Assembly (NCBI GenBank): GCA_004794785.1
Contig: SJOL01006682.1
Span: forward strand, 515,346 to 579,345
Direction: 5' to 3'
DNA from: Opisthorchis felineus
Lineage: Eukaryota; Platyhelminthes; Trematoda; Opisthorchiida; Opisthorchiidae
DNA length: 64,000 nt
The position numbers and the translations under genes are program-made. Below the pieces are notes generated by a model. It made no database searches. It was not told the origin of the DNA and saw only the letters and a program-made list of their open reading frames with translations. Positions within the stretch are counted from its first letter, which is position 1, and the number at the start of each line of letters is the position of its first letter. Positions 35,600 through 47,819 of the stretch are shown here, one piece after another.

Positions 35600-38039
35600 C
35601 GTCAAAAGTACATGAGATATACGCAGCGTGAGGAAGGGCATGAACGTATTGCCCCTGAGACCAAATGGATGTACAACACTGATTCGTGGTGCTTCCTTTG
35701 ATCAGTTTAAAGTAGCCTGGAAATTTTCTGCTACATTAAATAGAAGATTTAAACAGCGCACCACAGTGACTGGCAACATAATATGGCCATGGTCAATCTT
35801 AATGTTAAGAGTTTACTTGTCTGTTACCATCCAAAAACAGCGCATTGTTGTTCCTTTTCCATGGTCTTTGCTGCGAAAGTTAGCGTGGTTGAGAATTCAG
35901 AGTAGTGTTATGTACTTATGATATTATACTGGACACAGACACATGAAAAATCACTCAAAATTGTCGGAGTAGCGGTGAAGGAAGACATTGTGTTCAAGGT
36001 TTCATTTCGCACCCTATAAGTGGTTCAGCCACCCAGTCGTTTTATTGAACCCCATAATTCATATCTGATTCCTGGGTATGGAGCTAGGGTAGTATGTATC
36101 AGATAAGTGAACATCAATCGTTCACTGAATAAATCTAGTTTGCGGGAACAAGGGCAGCTAACTTCTGTTCACCTGCTGTTCACCTGTTCACTTGGTAGGA
36201 TTGCACCGAATTTGCACACGCGCTTAGACTCGACTGGCAGCAAAGTGAGGAATTCACCAGGGCGAGGAGACTGTAATTAACCATCGGATTGTCCAGTTTG
36301 TTCAGCAACAATTTAAGTGAATACTGAATAACTGTTATTTTGCACATTGGCGTATGGTTGGTTCGTTTGACCCAATTATCGAATATCTTGGGGCCAAAAT
36401 AGGGTGCCTCAAACCATGATCGACCTGAGCATAATGAAGGTCACTCCGAACACATTTTACTCACGATGTTGACTAGGAGCAAACTGGCAGAAAGAGTGAT
36501 TATACGACCAAATCTTGTTGCATCCATTTAGTATCTACATGATAATAAAATGAAACGCACTGCAAATAATAAATATATCCCCAGGTCACAAAAGGGAAGT
36601 TTTTAAAAGTGTCGGTCCAACTTGTTTTCCTGGCTTCATGAAAGGAAATGAAGTTCCAATACTAAAACCTCCCAATCGTCAATGTCCAGATAACTTTCGT
36701 GGCCTTACGAATCTTTCGTACTCACTGTGGCTTGCTGTTGCTGAGCGGGCACGTATTACTACTGACCTGGTTACCTATCCCTCCTTAACTGTCCGGAGTT
36801 CAGCCGCTCTTAATAACCGAGAATCACGTCGATTGGACGGGTGTCACGTGCGCGCTGCGGACTAGACGAAAGCATGACTTGATTGTTGGGAATGTCAGCC
36901 AATATGGATCCAGCATCCATATCTCGGCCCGTCTCACCCCCTCACGAAGATTCTGGTGGGACTTTATAGAACATTTTGTGATGACCCAATAAATGCAGTT
37001 ATGATAATCTTCCTGTCTCGATAAAGGGCTGTCTCAAGCTACGGTGCCTTTTGATATACCATAATGGGCGGAGCAAGAAGCCAAGGACAGGCATCGACGT
37101 TTCACCACCGTCTGCAGTACACAACATTGACTGAGGCATTTTATACCATTAGATTTGCAGGACCCGTGCTACAATCTGCCAACATGGCCCTTCTGTAACT
37201 TTAGAGGGCAACAGAAGACCCACTTGGGAGAGCATAAACATCTTTCTGGAGAGCTGCTTTTTCTTGACTCTTGGACTGTTGGACTCTTCAGTCAAATTGA
37301 TTTATTTTGTGACGCACGTCCAAATGATTCACCGACTATCAGAACTATATTAGGCGAGTGCCCTGTCGAAAATAGTGATGGCTTGAATTCTTTTAAAATC
37401 TCGGGAAAAAAATCTGCCTAAACCATGTACGCATTTGGTCAGTTCGCAAATATGGGTTTCTGTTCCTTATTGAAGAGGGATCTTGTGCCATTTGGACGCC
37501 TGGACAGTTTGCTATGGGGTGTAGAATGGCGTTCACAATGTATCGATCCCGAAGCAACCCCCATGACGCCTAAGAAAGCATTCTCTTTGAGGTGATGTTC
37601 TCCTTTGGTGCAGCATATAACTGAGGGATATCGTATGACTCTTAAATACCTTAGGGACTGTGCTATTGTTATTGATAACATCTTATCGCAAGCAGGGGTA
37701 CATGGACACAAGTCCAGTATTCCCTCATAGGAGTGCCCTAGTCTTGACCCAAAAACAAACGGGCGGCCCTCGTATGGAAATTTCATCAAACAACCAACTG
37801 AACCAAAGTGACCCTGAGATAGCGATGAGATAACCGCTTTTTGAAATATCCTTCCTGAACGACCTACTTTACACCCCAGGACAAACTAATGTGACCTCGC
37901 CGTTTTCCAAGCGTAACTCCAGCCCCTTCATTCTTAGATCATAAAGACTTTCCAGGTGATTAAAGAATGCAAAAATACAACAAAGAACCAGATTTTACGG
38001 CGCGTAGTCTACATGACCAACATTTGTACAAGATCGAAA
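35600..38039. other. Mostly non-coding; possible tiny LINE RT remnant
   Basis: At about 36635-36720 (plus) the frame reads VPILKPP...CPDNFRGLTNL. This resembles the reverse transcriptase stretch of RTE or CR1 LINEs (V-P-I-K, then N-x-R-G-I-x-L) but is too short to assign. A 116-codon minus frame at 37439-37789 has no recognised domain. Nothing else supported. Confidence 0.35.
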
Positions 38040-38240
38040 AAACTGCACAGTCCGTCACCGGTTTCGCCCTTCTTATCAATCCTACTTCATGCCTGGGCAC
38101 ATCGGACGTATGGGGCACTAAACGATCATTTTCAAGTTAAGTCAATGGTAACGGAAGAGCCAACCGAATTTTTTCAACGGAGAATTTAGTTGAATTTCAG
38201 TTAAGTCTCCCGTTAACATTGACTTAGTTTGTAAACCATT
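38040..38240. repeat. HHR-IR fragment, rearranged
   Basis: At 38048-38075 the minus strand carries the distal half of the hammerhead (AAGAAGGGCGAAACCGGU) but the sequence breaks off before CUGAUGA. About 100 bp further on, the plus strand has the family's arm sequence (TTTCAGTTAAGTCTCCCGTT and AGTTTGTAAACC). The two parts are in opposite family orientation with unrelated sequence between, so this is a deleted or inverted relic. Confidence 0.6.
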
Positions 38241-39518
38241 TCTGACATCAAGTTTGTCGCTGGCTGAATGAGAATAGCTGTTCCCCGTTTAGTGATCTCA
38301 ATCATTGAGACAAATTAAGTAGACATCGGAATGATTAAAAATCATCCGAAAAGCTGCTTCTGTCGGCCACTGCCACTACGTTGGTCTTTGTGACTTGAGC
38401 GGAACGTGGCTCTTGTTTCGCGCTGCCCAAAATTGTTGTAACACGGGTGCCTGCGTAACCTACATATGACCTTGGATAGCAAAATCAGGCGCAAGCCTAA
38501 ACAGGTACGTTTACTAGTATCCAGTCTTAGAACACTCGTTGCAATGTCCAAGCCCACTTTTCCCATGAGCTAATGGCACGGTGGTGTCAATCTACTGATC
38601 TCCTGGTTTTGTCATCAAGCCCACCTATAGAAAGTCAGGGCCCGGCGACAATGGGTCAGAGGATGTCATGATAACTACGGCGGTCCGAACAACCCTGATA
38701 TCTAATACCATGTCATCCTCCAAGCCAGCAAACAAAACAGACAAGAAAAGGGACGAAATCCTGTCACTCTAGCAACTAAAGTTAGGTTGCGTCGAATCAA
38801 AAGGAGATCTAAGCTACACTTGAGGATGGTAATTTACAATTTCTTGAAGAACACAAAAGCTGGACTAGGTGATTTATATCACGGAAAAGTAACCCGCTGC
38901 CGTGTCAACAAAAGAGAGAGTCCAGTACGCTCCTTTTACAAGAAACCTTCATCAAAGAAAAGCCCCGAAGAAACAGTCTTGATGATCTTCTGTATTTAAC
39001 TACAGAATTCTTCGCTGAAAGAAACTACAAGCTAGGAAAAACGTTGAAGAGAGGTTTTGTTATTTTGCATTGTGAATTCTCTGTGCTAGCAGAAGTATAT
39101 TCTAACTGAACAAAAACTACCTCCACGAAGGGACATTCCGTCACAGTCAGAGTATTCATCGTACCGGTGCTTAAAAGTGAGCTAATTTCGCCAACTGTTT
39201 GGAGGAGGAGAAACCTAATTTCATGCGTCCGAAACAAGTCAGGAAAAGATATGTTTGTAAGCTCGTAGCTGAACACAGCTCACGTCATGTTTGGCCTATG
39301 CCATGGCAGCTGATTGATTTTATCAATGACTCCTCCAGAGTGACATATATCGCTCCTAAAAAAACACGCTTTCGCCTCCCAGTGAATCAAAACAAGACGA
39401 CTTAGTGATTTTCACTGGCTGTGTGCTAACCATTGTCAATTGCAGCACGCAGCTGAGAGCTGAGAATATATCAGGCGATCCATAAAATTTTTTCATAAGT
39501 TCTAGTGTATCTCCTCAG
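38241..39518. other. Probable intronic or intergenic DNA
   Basis: Short Lys/Arg-rich frames near 38.8 and 39.2 kb lack convincing splice boundaries. The interval ends in a good 3' splice site (TTCTAGTGTATCTCCTCAG). Confidence 0.4.
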
Positions 39519-39901
39519 AACTGGAGGAACATATCTATGGACAGATTGTTCAAGTTGAAGATTCACATGGTAGAGGTTGCATTACAAAATATTCCTCTTG
39601 GATTACTGACAACGAATTCATCCGAATTAGTGTAGAAACCTATAGTGATGAGCACACAATGTCTTCATTGTCTTGTATTATTCCAGCCTTTTTTAAGCTG
39701 CAACCTCAAATAAAGCAATATTTCGAAGTTGCTGACCCGTATGAATGCTTCGAACTGGTGTTCCTGGGGAAACTGGAGAGCTATATCCAAGTTTCATGCT
39801 TCCAACAGAATTATCCTAAACAAGATCACATTCAAAACATGCTAAGTTCCAGGAAGATGAATGCGTTTCAGGTGGAATTAGGCATTTTTGGTACCGTTTG
39901 A
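39519..39901 (+). CDS. Exon of an unrecognised conserved-looking protein
   Basis: The frame opens immediately behind a pyrimidine-rich acceptor ending CTCCTCAG (39511-39518), entering with two bases of a codon, and runs 127 codons to TGA 39899-39901. The sequence looks strongly like folded globular protein: YGQIVQVEDSHGRGCITKY, then SWITDNEFIRISVETYSDEH, then YFEVADPYECFELVFLGKLE, with IQVSCFQQ near the end. No membrane segment or signal peptide is visible. It may be the last exon, or splice out at CAG/GTGGAA (39869-39874) in phase 0. The family was not recognised, so no function is offered. Confidence 0.6.
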
Positions 39902-42180
39902 TATATCTAGAAGATTTTAGGACGGTCAAATCCAGCAAAGTCCTCCTTTTAACATTGCTCATTCGATTGGAAACCTTTAACTGAAGTTACTCTTGAAAGA
40001 CAGGTTTGCCGTACGACTCGGTCACGCGCAAATTTGCTGGTATTCTCAAATCGGCCAGCAAAAACGCCTGATCGACAAAAAAGCTAGTCGATCTGTATCA
40101 GAATTAAAACATTTTTGAATTCATGTTAACTCATGTTAATTCATGCTGAAAAAACGCATATATGGATTGGCGGATTAATGACTCATTCCAAGCGGGCTTC
40201 CTGGACCCTCCAGCAATAGAGATGTCTTGATCGACTGTTAAGAACTGGTTCTGTGCTAAGTAGAGGCCAACTGGGACACCCGTTGTTCAAAAGAGACGCC
40301 TTCTCATCGTGAACAGAAAGCCGAACAATGCTTCTGAGTGTTATTTGCCGCGATCGTTTTGCACAAGCTAGGTGTGGCCGCAACCACAACCACAACCACA
40401 GCCCATCATCTATGTACACATGGTGAACACACTACCTGCGTCATGTAAACCGGTGGTTCTTTTATACATTATATTGTTATCCATTCCAAGTCCCTTCCAG
40501 TGCACTGAATACACAAAAACCACACATTCATTCTTACGGTGGTGTAATATCAATTAAGGTGGTGTCATGTCATGTTTACGACATACTGTAAGGTTAACAA
40601 TGTGAGATGATGAAATCTATGTACGATCACTATTGATTGATTTGATAGGTTACAGTCTGATGTAAGCAAGTAGAAAGAAGGACATTCTGGCCTCACATAT
40701 TTATTGCGCTGACCTAATTTGCATCAGTAAGGAAGCAAGATCGTCACGTTTTCAGTATAGTTTGAAAACAACGAAATGCATTGAAGCTCTACACGCCTTG
40801 TGGAAATAATCAGTAGGTGAGAGAAGAAGGGCTGGCTGCTTCTCAGCTTTCAATACAAACGAGCTTGCACTTCATCCTCGTACAAAAAGTGACCACCTAC
40901 CAAGGCTGAGGTGTGGTTTTTTCTCGTCGGGTAATGAAAACATAGATGTACCTTGTAACAAAAAGATGCCAACTTATTCGAGTTGTTACCCCTGTTGGAC
41001 GTCGATTCCTAAGGAGGATATGGTATAGTTGTCCAGACGAGAGACAGAAGAGAGGCGGGTCCCCTGGCGAGACCATAGCAAGCCTTTCTTGTTAGATACT
41101 ACTTATTATGTAGACCAAAATGATAGAGGTTACTCTTTGACCAGTTAGTTCTCCTTCCTCATCACACTGTTCTCAATTCGGTGATAACTGTGATCTCTAA
41201 ACCTGGATCCGTACTTTTCACCCGAACCAAATGACTGAGGTGTTTAGACAACATTTCTTCCCAAAACGTTAGGTTGAATTTCAGACCAGCCACTTTGTAA
41301 CTCATGAAACAAGAAGTTCAACTACACATAAACTGTGTAAAAGACAAGCCTGTGGAAGAGGCTTTCGTGGTTGGCCGGATTTTCGTCTGCATCCTGACGA
41401 CTAACTCCAAAGCCCTGATGTACATCAACTGTCAATCCATAAATAAAATTTAAGCGCAAGGCCACATTAGAAGTACAAGTGCATTGGAAGCAAGCGTTTT
41501 TAACGGCTTGGCTGGTAGATCACTTGTACGGAGAGCAGGGGTTCAACCTCTCCATCCGTTTCGCTCATGCGATGTGTAATTTGGCTACGTAATTTGAGAT
41601 AGCTATATACTTGACTGGTGAAATTCGTTAGTCTGACTTGCAACGGAAGTGTGGTCGTGTGTTGAAGTTCCGAATCAGGGTTCAAAATGATTGTGTACAT
41701 CTCTTACGTCAGCTTTAAACTGGACATCTGAGTTACTCCCCTGCTATGGTCTACCTTACGAGGTTTTACTATGTATCCCAGCCCGCCTGTGTTTTTTTAC
41801 CCTGGTTGGCCTGGTGCAAAAAGCTCAACAACAACTTCTGTCATGACATCTAGGCAGTACTACAGCGGTAGACCCTAGGTAGCGTTTATCCGTAACAAAG
41901 GTTAGTTGACTGTCATACTTTATACAAACCTTTGCATAAAAAACACTTCCGACATGAATCTATAACGATGCGAAACCCACAGACCAAGCTTTGCGGTGTT
42001 TACCACATTTTTTATCAACCGCACTGTGTATATCGCACACACTGCGAAGTTCTACGTCCGTGGATCGGAATGAAAGCCTTTTCGCCTGTCTTAGTTGTTT
42101 ACAAGCCGTGCGCGGCATCCTCGACTGACAACGCCCATCGCATCCTGTCCACCACCTTGACCGAGTTTCACATGATACAG
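39902..42180. other. Probable intronic or intergenic DNA
   Basis: A (CAACCA)n-type microsatellite lies at 40380-40400. A plus frame at 41932-42228 (98 codons, ending RQQFDRVRARR) looks moderately protein-like. It overlaps the next exon candidate in another frame and has only a weak acceptor, so it was not called separately. Confidence 0.4.
40380..40400. repeat. CAACCA hexamer microsatellite
   Basis: Three and a half CAACCA/CCACAA units in tandem. Confidence 0.85.
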
Positions 42181-42201
42181 AATCCACGTTTTAGACAACA
42201 G

Positions 42202-42355
42202 TTCGATAGGGTTCGAGCAAGACGATGATCACTTATGTTTCTTGGAATTATCAAAATTATGTTTAGCTGAAGACCCTGATCAATGTTTGAAAAAGTATGA
42301 ACAACCGTTTCCGTCAAATTTTAATATACCATCTACTGACAGAATGTATCAGAAG
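42202..42355 (+). CDS. Candidate internal exon, function unknown
   Basis: An open frame containing FEQDDDHLCFLELSKLCLAE and ending TDRMYQK is bounded by an acceptor-like TTTTAGACAACAG and by a strong donor, AAG/GTACGG at 42353-42361 (phase 0). An alternative acceptor 21 bases upstream (GATACAG at 42174-42180) is also compatible with the frame. The segment is acidic and Cys/Leu-containing with no known motif. Its phases do not join directly to 39519-39871, so a shared gene is unproven. Confidence 0.35.
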
Positions 42356-43664
42356 GTACGGTTTGCTTCGTTTCGAGGATGGAGCTTGCCCGGATGTCCT
42401 ATAACTGATCACATCCATATCCAGTAGCCACTATGGTCACTGGAGTTCCACACATCTTGCACCGCATCAACATCAGTAACATAGCTTTATCAGAAATGGA
42501 CACCGCATTTTCTATACTCCAAATAAAAAATCAATGACTCATGCTTCATAAGCAGTCACATGCAATCATCAACATACAACCGCATGAAGAACACTCTCTG
42601 AGACGTTTCGACACTTTATTATCCACCAGAATAACCTGGAATTCCATTGCTCAAACCTTATGATAGCTTACTCTGTGTGCCTCAGTTGCCTAGAGAATTG
42701 ACCCGTGAATTGGCATTGCGGAGGCTTTTATGAGATCGCTTATCTAGTTTTCAGACCATTTCCTACAATAATCCATCCGTGAAATGCCTAGTTCTCCACC
42801 CTTGTGTATTCACAACTGCGCACAGTATGTGCTGCGCTATCATTCGTGTTTGACATATTATGGCAGAAAAAAGCTGAAGGAGCTGGAGAAATTTCTATGT
42901 ATATTTTATATTTCTATTCAACGGGATTCACTAGATATAACTGATGAACTTGTGGTCCAGGGTCGAGGTGTCCATCACGTTAGTGAATTCTAATCCATTA
43001 TTTATATTGTTGGGGCATTCCAAGTGACAAACAATCCCTGGTGGTTACCTTTTATCTGGAAATATGGTGCAAACAAGTGCACTTTGTCTTATTATTAAAA
43101 AATACCATACGTTCTTCTCAGTGATATCAATGCAAACAATCAAACGCACGCAGATAGGCAGCATAGATGAAGGCGTACGGTGTCCTATTTGGTTAATATT
43201 TTACACAGTAGGTCATTCTGCATTTTGGTTGATTCAGTCTGCTCCCTTGAATTTCATTCCATAAAATAGTATGTACAGGTATCCCAACCAGGCGAATAAC
43301 GAGAAAAGCCTTGCTGATAAATAAACCCACCTGGTTCAGTCATTTAGTCTGGCTCCAAAAAAGGCAGGCGTGCTTGTGTACCGTTTTCATCAGTTTTACC
43401 AATTTTTAAGTTTCGTTGGGGGCTTCTGGCTAGTAAGTTCAGTGAGGTCAAGTTTGCACCAGAGTTCTCAATAATCAGAGTGTGAAATGATTTTTTCTTC
43501 TAAAAATGCATCTTTTTTATGCAGTGCGCAAAACGCTGTTAGGGCGTTTCTTTTTTTGGAGTTTATCCACGTGTATTCACTCTATGGCATGCAATTTCCC
43601 CCTCGTGTTGCCTAGGATGTTGATCATCTAAAACACGACCAGGTTGAATTTTTTATTTGCACAG
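42356..43664. other. Probable intronic DNA
   Basis: Runs from a strong donor to a strong acceptor (TTTTTTATTTGCACAG). A 70-codon frame at 42784-42993 follows a TTTTCAG acceptor-like site, but the acceptor's own frames close quickly, so it was left out. Confidence 0.35.
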
Positions 43665-43787
43665 AACTCAGAAAATACCAATCTTTGTGTCTGGAGGTGC
43701 GGAACGCTACCGAGGTCACATCCTTGATCCCAACTATCACAGGACTCTAACTGTACTCGATATGGGTAGTGCTAGCAATGTATTAAG
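43665..43787 (+). CDS. Candidate exon, function unknown
   Basis: Preceded by one of the better acceptors in the window (GAATTTTTTATTTGCACAG). The frame, entered with one base, reads IPIFVSGGAERYRGHILD and then LTVLDMGSASNVL, which is compositionally protein-like. The donor at 43787 (AAG/GTCAAG) is weak; the frame could also continue to a TGA at 43888-43890. No family recognised. Confidence 0.35.
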
Positions 43788-43890
43788 GTCAAGAGCCAAG
43801 TGTTTTCAATGGCACTTGTCACAGAAGAATTTCCTGAGAGTCGACAACATATCCAATTCTGATGCTTTTCGTGAAATAACCGCAATATGA

Positions 43891-44853
43891 AGGCGTAACT
43901 TCATCTTTATCGCCTGCGGTCTTTGCGTACAAGAGTGTAACAAAGGCAGTTATTATGTGCTTCTCCTTGATTGATATACTGCTACTTATAGTTTCGATGG
44001 AAATATCATTACGATTTGACTGCTTTCGACTCAGTCGAACCCATACCTAGCGGACATCTTGGTGGAGCAAGTTTTATGTATTGTTAACTAACGCATTGGA
44101 TATCTTTCGAATCCCTCAACGAAATTTGATTTCAGTGACAAGTTACCAACTTCAGTTTCAAAAGCTGGCGAGTGACTGATCCCAATTTAGGGAAATGTTA
44201 GTCGATGATTATAAGGAGCCTCGATCAATCGAGCTAAAACTTTGTGGGAAATAACGGTATTGCTTAAAACACCATTCTCTTTATTCATTCACTTTTCATC
44301 AAGTATGGAACGTGGCTCAAAACGGTGGTAAACGACGCTACGAATGATTGATGGTGGCAGAGGCTTGCATAGTTTACCGCTATGACCTGAGGCATATATA
44401 AGACTTAAAACTGTACCTAATAGAGAGCGCAGTCGCTTGGGAAGAGGGAACTTTATTTTGTCGGTTGTACCAGAGGTATGAAGAATAATCCATAAGGATC
44501 ACAAGACCAATCCAGAGTGGTCAATATAGAGAGGTGTACACTTTGGAGGGTCCGCCTGTGGAAGGATTTCAGTGTGGTTAACACACTGATTACTTTCAAG
44601 CAACGCTTCCAACACTAACTTGTACTGGCGTAAAAATACTTCGTCGAGCCTAGAAACATCGATATTTCTATACTTTCGATATCTAAATAAGCCAAACTGG
44701 CTCACGCGTGCCACTTAGGCACCTGGACCTCTCAAAAAACCAGAGTGGCTTTTCCGACCACGTCGCATAGGCTGTTACCGTAAAAGGAAGCATTGGAAAA
44801 AGTTTCGCAGATAAGGGTCCAGCTGAGACATAACGTGAGAAATATCGTAACAG
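43891..44853. other. Non-coding stretch, no gene supported
   Basis: Short minus-strand frames at 44499-44925 have no recognisable content. No repeats recognised. Confidence 0.45.
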
Positions 44854-44885
44854 GTGTGTTCTAGTTACACCAACAGGAGAAATTT

Positions 44886-45329
44886 TCACAGCCTGACGGA
44901 AATTCGGCCAACAAAACCATTGCATACAGAGTGTAAGATACAGTTTACATTTTTTGTAGTCAGTAACAGTGCACTTCTTGTGTTCTTTAAAGTTAAGGAC
45001 TTGCGAAAAGTCGAGTGGGCAACTGAACGGTTCATACTGTGTTTACTAATCTCACCACAAATGCAAAACTTTTTAGTTCCGAAGCATATTTTCAACAGTG
45101 TGGAGGATGTCCATTGTTTGGTGTGGAAATGTCTTGCCAACGGTCTTCCTAATTTGCATCCACCGGTATTTTCGCGGTTAATCACGTGGTTGTCAACTAA
45201 TGGACGTTCCACGCTGAAATACTTCTCAAAATCCAAGATGTGTACTTCACTAGAAGTCTGTCCTCCAGTAAAAGTGCTTAAGTAGATCTCGGCGTTCATG
45301 GTTGGTCGGATATGAAGAAGTACTGCCAA
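44886..45329 (-). CDS. Unclassified open frame overlapping an antisense open frame
   Basis: A 147-codon minus-strand frame contains EVHILDFEKYFSVERPLVDN and, further on, CKLGRPLARHFHTKQW, which read like genuine protein. A plus-strand frame of 143 codons (44854-45285) covers the same DNA antisense. Two such long antiparallel frames are unlikely by chance at this base composition, so at least one is probably or was recently coding. The minus frame looks more protein-like; the plus frame is richer in Phe and Leu, as antisense frames often are. No domain or reliable splice site was identified, and a transposon origin is possible. Confidence 0.3.
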   Translation of the reverse strand: MAVLLHIRPTMNAEIYLSTFTGGQTSSEVHILDFEKYFSVERPLVDNHVINRENTGGCKLGRPLARHFHTKQWTSSTLLKICFGTKKFCICGEISKHSMNRSVAHSTFRKSLTLKNTRSALLLTTKNVNCILHSVCNGFVGRISVRL

Positions 45330-45576
45330 ATGCTCCTACTTTCTACTGACTCCGGCCCACAATTATGGAATGCTACTATGCTGTATGCACGATCCCAGTA
45401 ACACTGATACAAAACGGCACCCCAAAACAGTATCATTTTCCCTTGAAAGAACAGAGTCAGAATGTTCGGGAACACCTGGGGTTACAAGATCACAGAACTG
45501 TTGTGTCCAGTAAGGGCACTGACAGCCAGGTAAGGCAGTTGGGAATAAATGAACATAGATTTGGTATTCTCTTGAC

Positions 45577-45637
45577 AGAACACCCTACTCATACGGCTGC
45601 TGAAGACTCCTCAGCACCTGTACGAGTAATGTGTTCT
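45577..45637. repeat. Palindromic hairpin derived from HHR-IR ends
   Basis: AGAACAC at 45577-45583 pairs with GTGTTCT at 45631-45637, and TACTCATACGGCTGCTGA pairs almost fully with TCAGCACCTGTACGAGTA. Both arms correspond to the family's downstream boundary (stem I 3' strand then ATGAGTAGTGTGTTGCC), joined head to head with the whole catalytic region lost. Confidence 0.65.
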
Positions 45638-45805
45638 GCCAAGAACATATACCGTGATATCTCGAATATCACCCCAAATAAAACATGGGGAGGTCTGCGT
45701 GCAGTACATTCAGCTGAAAAATATCATAGAAAGGAGATTTAGCTGGAATTCAGTTGAGCCTCCCGGCAACACCATTTTTATTCGCAAATGAGTCTATTTT
45801 GCCAA
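45638..45805 (+). repeat. HHR-IR repeat, downstream portion
   Basis: After the palindrome the family sequence continues through GTACATTCAGCTGAA, ATCATAGAAAGGAGATTTAG, GAGCCTCCCGGCAACACCA and CGCAAATGAGTCTATTTT, matching the 22400-22520 part of the tandem copy. It stops in the first inverted-repeat arm. A 125-codon plus frame (45365-45742) running across it is considered fortuitous. Confidence 0.6.
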
Positions 45806-47289
45806 GAAGTCTGTAGCGTTTTGCAGTATGGCACCAGTTTGTGAGTGTGTAGATCAATGTGCAGCCCTAATAAATATTCAGGCATGCAGTGCTCGAGGGT
45901 TCACAAAGGCGCACCTGGTCCTTCCAGTTGGGTTTGTGGATACCATATTCCAATTCGAGATCTCTTATGGACACAATTCGCAGCAATGTCTACGGGGTTT
46001 GCCTCTGTAATAACCACAGAAACATTTTTTTTTCAATAAAAACAAACATAAGAAGGCACCCGGAGCTAAAAGACGAGAAATATTGGCGTTTCAATGAAAT
46101 TATAATATAGAAAGCTGAACGAAAGAGACTAAACGACTGTTAAAAAGTTAGGAATCAGGCGTGAGAAACATTTCGAAGTTCTTAGCATAAGAAACAGCTT
46201 AATTATAGGTCTTGGAGGTGAGGCCTTCAGTAACGTTAAAAAACTAGAAGGGTAAGGTTTAAGTTTTACAACCTCCAGGAAAAGGTTTGATGCGAGAACA
46301 AAACGTTTTAATGGATTAACCTTTCCAACAGATATCACAGTGGAGTATAAGCGAATTTTGGTCCAACCCATGCACAGTAATGTCGTCCTGCCACGTGACT
46401 ACGTTCTCACACCCTTCGCAAAACTATCTGTGGAGTTTTGCCAATTAGAAGTTGATGCAGATGGCCCAAATGATACTGAGGAAAAGCGACAAAACCCAAA
46501 AGGCTGTTGGTTTTGGTTAACTTAATAAAAGCTTTGTCGAAGGGAATTCGTAAGTATTCACCAGTAAGATCACATTCTGGGCGAAACTGACATCCTTGCA
46601 GTCGTTTACGTACATGTTCATGCTCCTTCAATGTGTAATCGTTTTGTTACTGACACCAGTTAGCAATTGTTTTCTTCTGATCTCTTCATGTACGAGGCGT
46701 TTTGCCATCCGGTTCCAGTGGCAGCTTGAGCGCGTTTACTGGCTGTTGTTATGGTGAGTTCTGTCCCGTTAGCAGAGCAAGTAGGTTGCAAATCTTTCGA
46801 GAACACACAAGATTACGTCGTTGGATGACTACCCAATACTTGCGTTTCTATAGTTTGTAAATACCACCTGATGATGAATGATGTAACTGTTTAGTTGGAA
46901 ATCATCTTTCTCAAAACCTCATTGGTCAGCTTACCATTAGTATTACGTTGTGGCCTGTATTCACCACACAGTTTTTATTTTTGGTGGTGTCACTGACTCT
47001 ATTAGTCAACTCTCAATTTGTTCGGCATTGCTGTTTGATTTCATTGGACATGATTGACCAACTGCTCTTCCTCGTTTGGTGTAGTTTCCCTTCTTGGGCT
47101 TGGCGATCTCTTGCCGTTTACTTGGCCAACTGGCACCCTCTTTTTAGGAGCGTTCTTCCTTATTTGTAAACTTTGGTCACTTAATTTATTGACTGGATAT
47201 ACATTCCAGCCACACTGATCAATATTTTAGTTTTGGATCCCCTTGTCACTTCAGTAAAAGTCTATTGCGGTTTCTTGTACTATCTTGAA
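45806..47289. other. Non-coding or unrecognised decayed sequence
   Basis: Minus-strand frames at 46129-46371 and 46407-46631 (one containing KEHEHVRKRLQGCQFRPECD) lie just beyond the 3' end of the Penelope-like element and might be further transposon debris. They match no motif with confidence. No terminal repeat of the Penelope element was recognised here. Confidence 0.35.
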
Positions 47290-47309
47290 CTGGAGGTCAC
47301 TTACTCTCA

Positions 47310-47620
47310 TCGTTTGGTAGGTCGGGCAGATTTCAATATGCACGTTGATTTTTTCGATAAAGCATCGCGCATCCGTAACTTCACACTTTTCCAATGTTTT
47401 TACTTGGGCTAGCTAATGGACATTGTTCTAATTGAGCTCGTATCCATTCCGATTTTCATGCACGGAGACGAGTGAAGATTGATAATGTCTTTTAGTAGAT
47501 AGCTTGTCTTCATTTCGTCTGGTGGAAAACTCCCTTTTTGCTTGTCCCATGGAATGTATGTTGTAACCTGCACTGGATCCATGGATAGATCCATGAATAC
47601 TGAATACAACTTTCATTTTG
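47310..47620 (-). pseudogene. GIY-YIG endonuclease remnant of the Penelope-like element
   Basis: Downstream of the RT the minus strand reads SLVSVHENRNGYELN, LAQVKTLEKCEVTDARCFIE and KINVHIEICPTYQ across a frame change. These parallel the conserved tail of the Penelope endonuclease (H-x-x-x-x-GHxxD, a string ending in a catalytic-region Glu, then INRHIDLxPxY). The GIY and YIG boxes themselves are not legible; a candidate stretch at 47520-47620 is too decayed. Loss of the normal Glu context and the frameshifts make it non-functional. Confidence 0.6.
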
Positions 47621-47819
47621 TTTTGATGGCCCTCCGTGGAGTGTTTCTAGGTTTGTAGACCGTTTTTGTGTCCAGCTGTCGCAAATCTTGCAGTCATTTA
47701 GGAAATGCTCTTGGGGTTGCTGTGCTGGATTTCTTGGGAGTTTGACAGGCAATTTTATTGAGTATCCATCCTTTAAAAAAAGGACTCTTACAGTCATGGA
47801 CTCAGTAATGCCACAGTGC

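Noticed and set aside
45365..45742. 125-codon open frame
   Set aside because: It runs through the HHR-IR palindrome and repeat sequence, so it is a by-product of the repeat.
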